Part shown: piece by piece, positions 62,267-64,000 of the stretch | Layout of the letters: every line of letters starts with the position of its first letter | Numbering within the stretch: the stretch's first letter is position 1 | Origin: Deltaproteobacteria bacterium GWC2_55_46 | GTDB taxonomy: Bacteria > Desulfobacterota > GWC2-55-46 | DNA length: 64,000 nt | NCBI GenBank assembly: GCA_001595385.3 | Contig: LVEI03000001.1 | Coordinates: 2,299,344 to 2,363,343 of the forward strand | Reading direction: 5' to 3' | Translations under genes and position numbers: made by a program | Notes under the pieces: model-generated | The model's database searches: none | Told to the model about the DNA's origin: nothing | The model's input: only the letters and a program-made list of their open reading frames with translations

Positions 62267-62307
62267 AAAAAAAAGCGGGCGGCGGTATAACCGCCCCCGC
62301 CTTTTTT
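62267..62307 (-). terminator. terminator between the carboxylase and AEC genes
   Basis: A GC-rich stem (GCGGGCGGCGGT/ACCGCCCCCGC, with one mismatch) flanked by runs of A and T, so it can act in both directions. It lies just downstream of the carboxylase stop. Confidence 0.7.
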
Positions 62308-62330
62308 GCGTTAAGAGGACCTGCCCGGCC

Positions 62331-64000
62331 TTATTCCTTTTCTACCTCTATGAGAGTCTCATCCGGGTTTACCGAGTCACCTATCCTGACCAGTATCTTT
62401 TTGACGGTGCCGCTTATTGGGGTGTGCACCTCGTTCTCCATCTTCATGGCCTCGACCGTAAGGACGGTGTCGCCCTCAGAGACCTTGCCCCCTACGCTAA
62501 CCTTTATCGAGGTGACCTTGCCGGGGATGGGGGTCGTGACATCCCCTTCTTTCCTGGCCTTGGGCCTGATCGATTGCGTTATAGAGGGCCTTTCTATCTC
62601 GCCGGCGGTGGTCGGTATGACCTCTGTGAGGGACTCTATCATCACCTCTTCGAGCTTGCCGTCTATGGAGATGAAAAACGGCCTCTTGCCTTCGACCTTA
62701 TGTCCCGCTCCGGCGACCTTTATCTTGTAATTCTCCCCGTGCACAGTGACGTTGAACTCGCTTGGCGCGAGGTGAAGGGCCGTGTGCTCGGCGGGCGCCG
62801 ACATCTCCTCCTCAAGCGGTTCCGGTTCGAGCCTGCCGGAGTCCCTCTGCTCGAAGAACTCGAGCGCGACTATGGGGAAGAGGGTATACGACAGCACGTC
62901 ATCTATCGATTTCGCCTTGCCGTCTATGTCCCTCATCGCCTTGTCCAGCTCAGGCTCAAGGAGGTCGGCTGGCCTGCAGCTAATGGGCTTCTCGTCCCCG
63001 ACGGCGAGCTTCCTCGCGGTCTCGTCGATGGGGCCGGGGGGCTTGCCATAGAGCCCCTTGAAGTAGTTCCTCGTCTCGCTCGTTATGACCTTGTACCTCT
63101 CGCCCATGAGGACGTTAAGGGTCGCCTGCGTGCCGACGACCTGGCTCGTTGGCGTCACCAGGGGAGGGTAGCCCATGTCCTTCCTGACCTTTGGTATCTC
63201 GTCGAAGACCTCGTTCATCTTATCGAGGGCGTTCTGCTCTCTAAGCTGGTTGACGAGGTTCGATATCATGCCGCCGGGTATCTGCACCATGAGCGTTTTG
63301 GGGTTTATCGCGGTGTACTCGCTTTCAAACCTCTTGTACTTTTTCCTTATCTCCCTGAACCTGTCGGCTATCTCGGCGAGCAGGCCCAGGTCAAGCCCCG
63401 TTGAATAGGGCGAATCGTTGAGCGCCGCCACCATGGACTCTGTCGGGGGCTGGGAGGTGCCGGAGGCGAGGCTTGAAAGGGCGGTATCGACTATGTCCGC
63501 TCCGGCCTCAATGGCCTTCAAATAGCTCATCGCCGCCAGTCCCGAGGAGTCGTGCGAATGTATGTGTATGGGGAGCGCTATCTTCTCCCTGAGCTTTCCT
63601 ACCAGGTCAAAGGCCGCAAAAGGCGTCAAGAGGCCCGCCATGTCCTTTACGCATATGGTGTCAGCGCCCATCTTCACAAGCTTCTGGGCGAGCTCGACGA
63701 AGCCCTCATGCGTATGGACCGGGCTCGTGGTATAGCAGATGGTCGCCTCGACGATGGCCTTCGCCTCTTTGGCGGCCCTTACAGCCACCTCTATGTTCCT
63801 GAGATCGTTGAGGGCGTCGAATATCCTGAAGACGTCGACCCCGTTCCTGGCGGCCCTTTCGACGAATTTTTTCACAACGTCGTCTGAGTAGTGCCTGTAG
63901 CCGACCAGGTTCTGCCCGCGGAGCAGCATCTGGAGCCTTGTGTTCGGTATGGCCTTCCTCAAGACCTTGAGCCTCTCCCATGGGTCTTCCTTGAGGAACC
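62331..64000 (-). CDS. pyruvate carboxylase subunit B / oxaloacetate decarboxylase alpha (5' end outside window)
   Basis: At least 556 residues; the frame is open to the window edge, so the TTG at 63962 is not the start. The carboxyltransferase domain of the HMGL type includes LLRGQNLVGYRHYSDDVV and FRIFDALNDLRN, the catalytic Lys of CVKDMAGLL, HIHSHDSSGLA and AVGDEKPISCRPADLLEPEL. A conserved carboxylase middle domain follows. The C-terminal biotin carrier has EAMKMENEV with the biotinylated Lys near the end. It transfers CO2 between biotin and pyruvate/oxaloacetate. PycB and OadA cannot be told apart without neighbours. Confidence 0.9.
   Translation of the reverse strand, partial: FLKEDPWERLKVLRKAIPNTRLQMLLRGQNLVGYRHYSDDVVKKFVERAARNGVDVFRIFDALNDLRNIEVAVRAAKEAKAIVEATICYTTSPVHTHEGFVELAQKLVKMGADTICVKDMAGLLTPFAAFDLVGKLREKIALPIHIHSHDSSGLAAMSYLKAIEAGADIVDTALSSLASGTSQPPTESMVAALNDSPYSTGLDLGLLAEIADRFREIRKKYKRFESEYTAINPKTLMVQIPGGMISNLVNQLREQNALDKMNEVFDEIPKVRKDMGYPPLVTPTSQVVGTQATLNVLMGERYKVITSETRNYFKGLYGKPPGPIDETARKLAVGDEKPISCRPADLLEPELDKAMRDIDGKAKSIDDVLSYTLFPIVALEFFEQRDSGRLEPEPLEEEMSAPAEHTALHLAPSEFNVTVHGENYKIKVAGAGHKVEGKRPFFISIDGKLEEVMIESLTEVIPTTAGEIERPSITQSIRPKARKEGDVTTPIPGKVTSIKVSVGGKVSEGDTVLTVEAMKMENEVHTPISGTVKKILVRIGDSVNPDETLIEVEKE

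Noticed and set aside
1-64000. CRISPR arrays, insertion sequences and rRNA genes
   Set aside because: No regularly spaced repeats, transposase genes with terminal repeats, or rRNA sequence were found on either strand by reading.

Overview
Chromosomal window from what looks like an anaerobic or facultative, respiratory Gram-negative bacterium of the broad deltaproteobacterial (Desulfobacterota) type. This is inferred from gene content (fused nuoCD in a full complex I operon, many c-type cytochromes, a cytoplasmic-type NiFe hydrogenase, rubrerythrin, DsrE proteins, arsenic and mercury genes) and from moderately GC-rich coding DNA with heavy use of AGG (Arg) and ATA (Ile). No rRNA or marker gene allows a firmer placement.

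Layout. 1-1896: the 3' end of a hemerythrin-like gene, then a convergent pair (NosD-like beta-helix protein and a 4-TM protein). 2175-16646: a compact complex I operon, nuoA-B-CD-E-F-G-H-I-J-K-L-M-N. 16785-17972: a membrane TPR protein that seems to have lost its middle. 18236-34374: a redox and metal(loid) region with merA, two membrane- or envelope-type pentaheme cytochromes, a SHOCT protein, two DsrE proteins, a MerP-like protein, an outer-membrane barrel, a split NHL propeller, DedA, a Crp/Fnr regulator, a tandem SEC-C miniprotein, a monoheme cytochrome with NPC repeats, and an arsenosugar-type cluster (PiT transporter, arsM, arsS, flavin disulfide reductase, TVP38/VTT protein).

34390-45482: mobile-element remains at a tRNA-Ala(GGC) gene. 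A short-chain dehydrogenase pseudogene is fused to the 3' part of a tyrosine recombinase. This is followed by a 45-bp copy of the tRNA 3' end, a cold-shock gene, a very large cyclic beta-1,2-glucan synthase with foreign codon use, a second integrase remnant and the intact tRNA. The pattern suggests two elements inserted in tandem at one tRNA, both now without a working integrase.

45758-54221: housekeeping genes (HU, nrdR, ribD-ribE-ribBA-ribH, nusB), two sugar-nucleotide genes (DegT aminotransferase, UDP-glucuronate decarboxylase), a small membrane protein and a frameshifted DUF488 gene. 54372-56278: a consensus promoter, a long structured leader with repeated hairpins and an attenuator, a tetraheme cytochrome gene, and a stand-alone ANTAR protein. 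The leader has the geometry expected for ANTAR-controlled antitermination, which makes this the strongest candidate for an undescribed regulatory system here. 56478-64000 (all minus strand): rubrerythrin, Hsp20, a GAF-GGDEF diguanylate cyclase with a CRP-type palindrome upstream, an orphan NiFe hydrogenase subunit pair, an AEC transporter, and the 3' part of a biotin-dependent carboxylase (pycB/oadA type).

All calls come from reading the sequence. No database or folding search was run.
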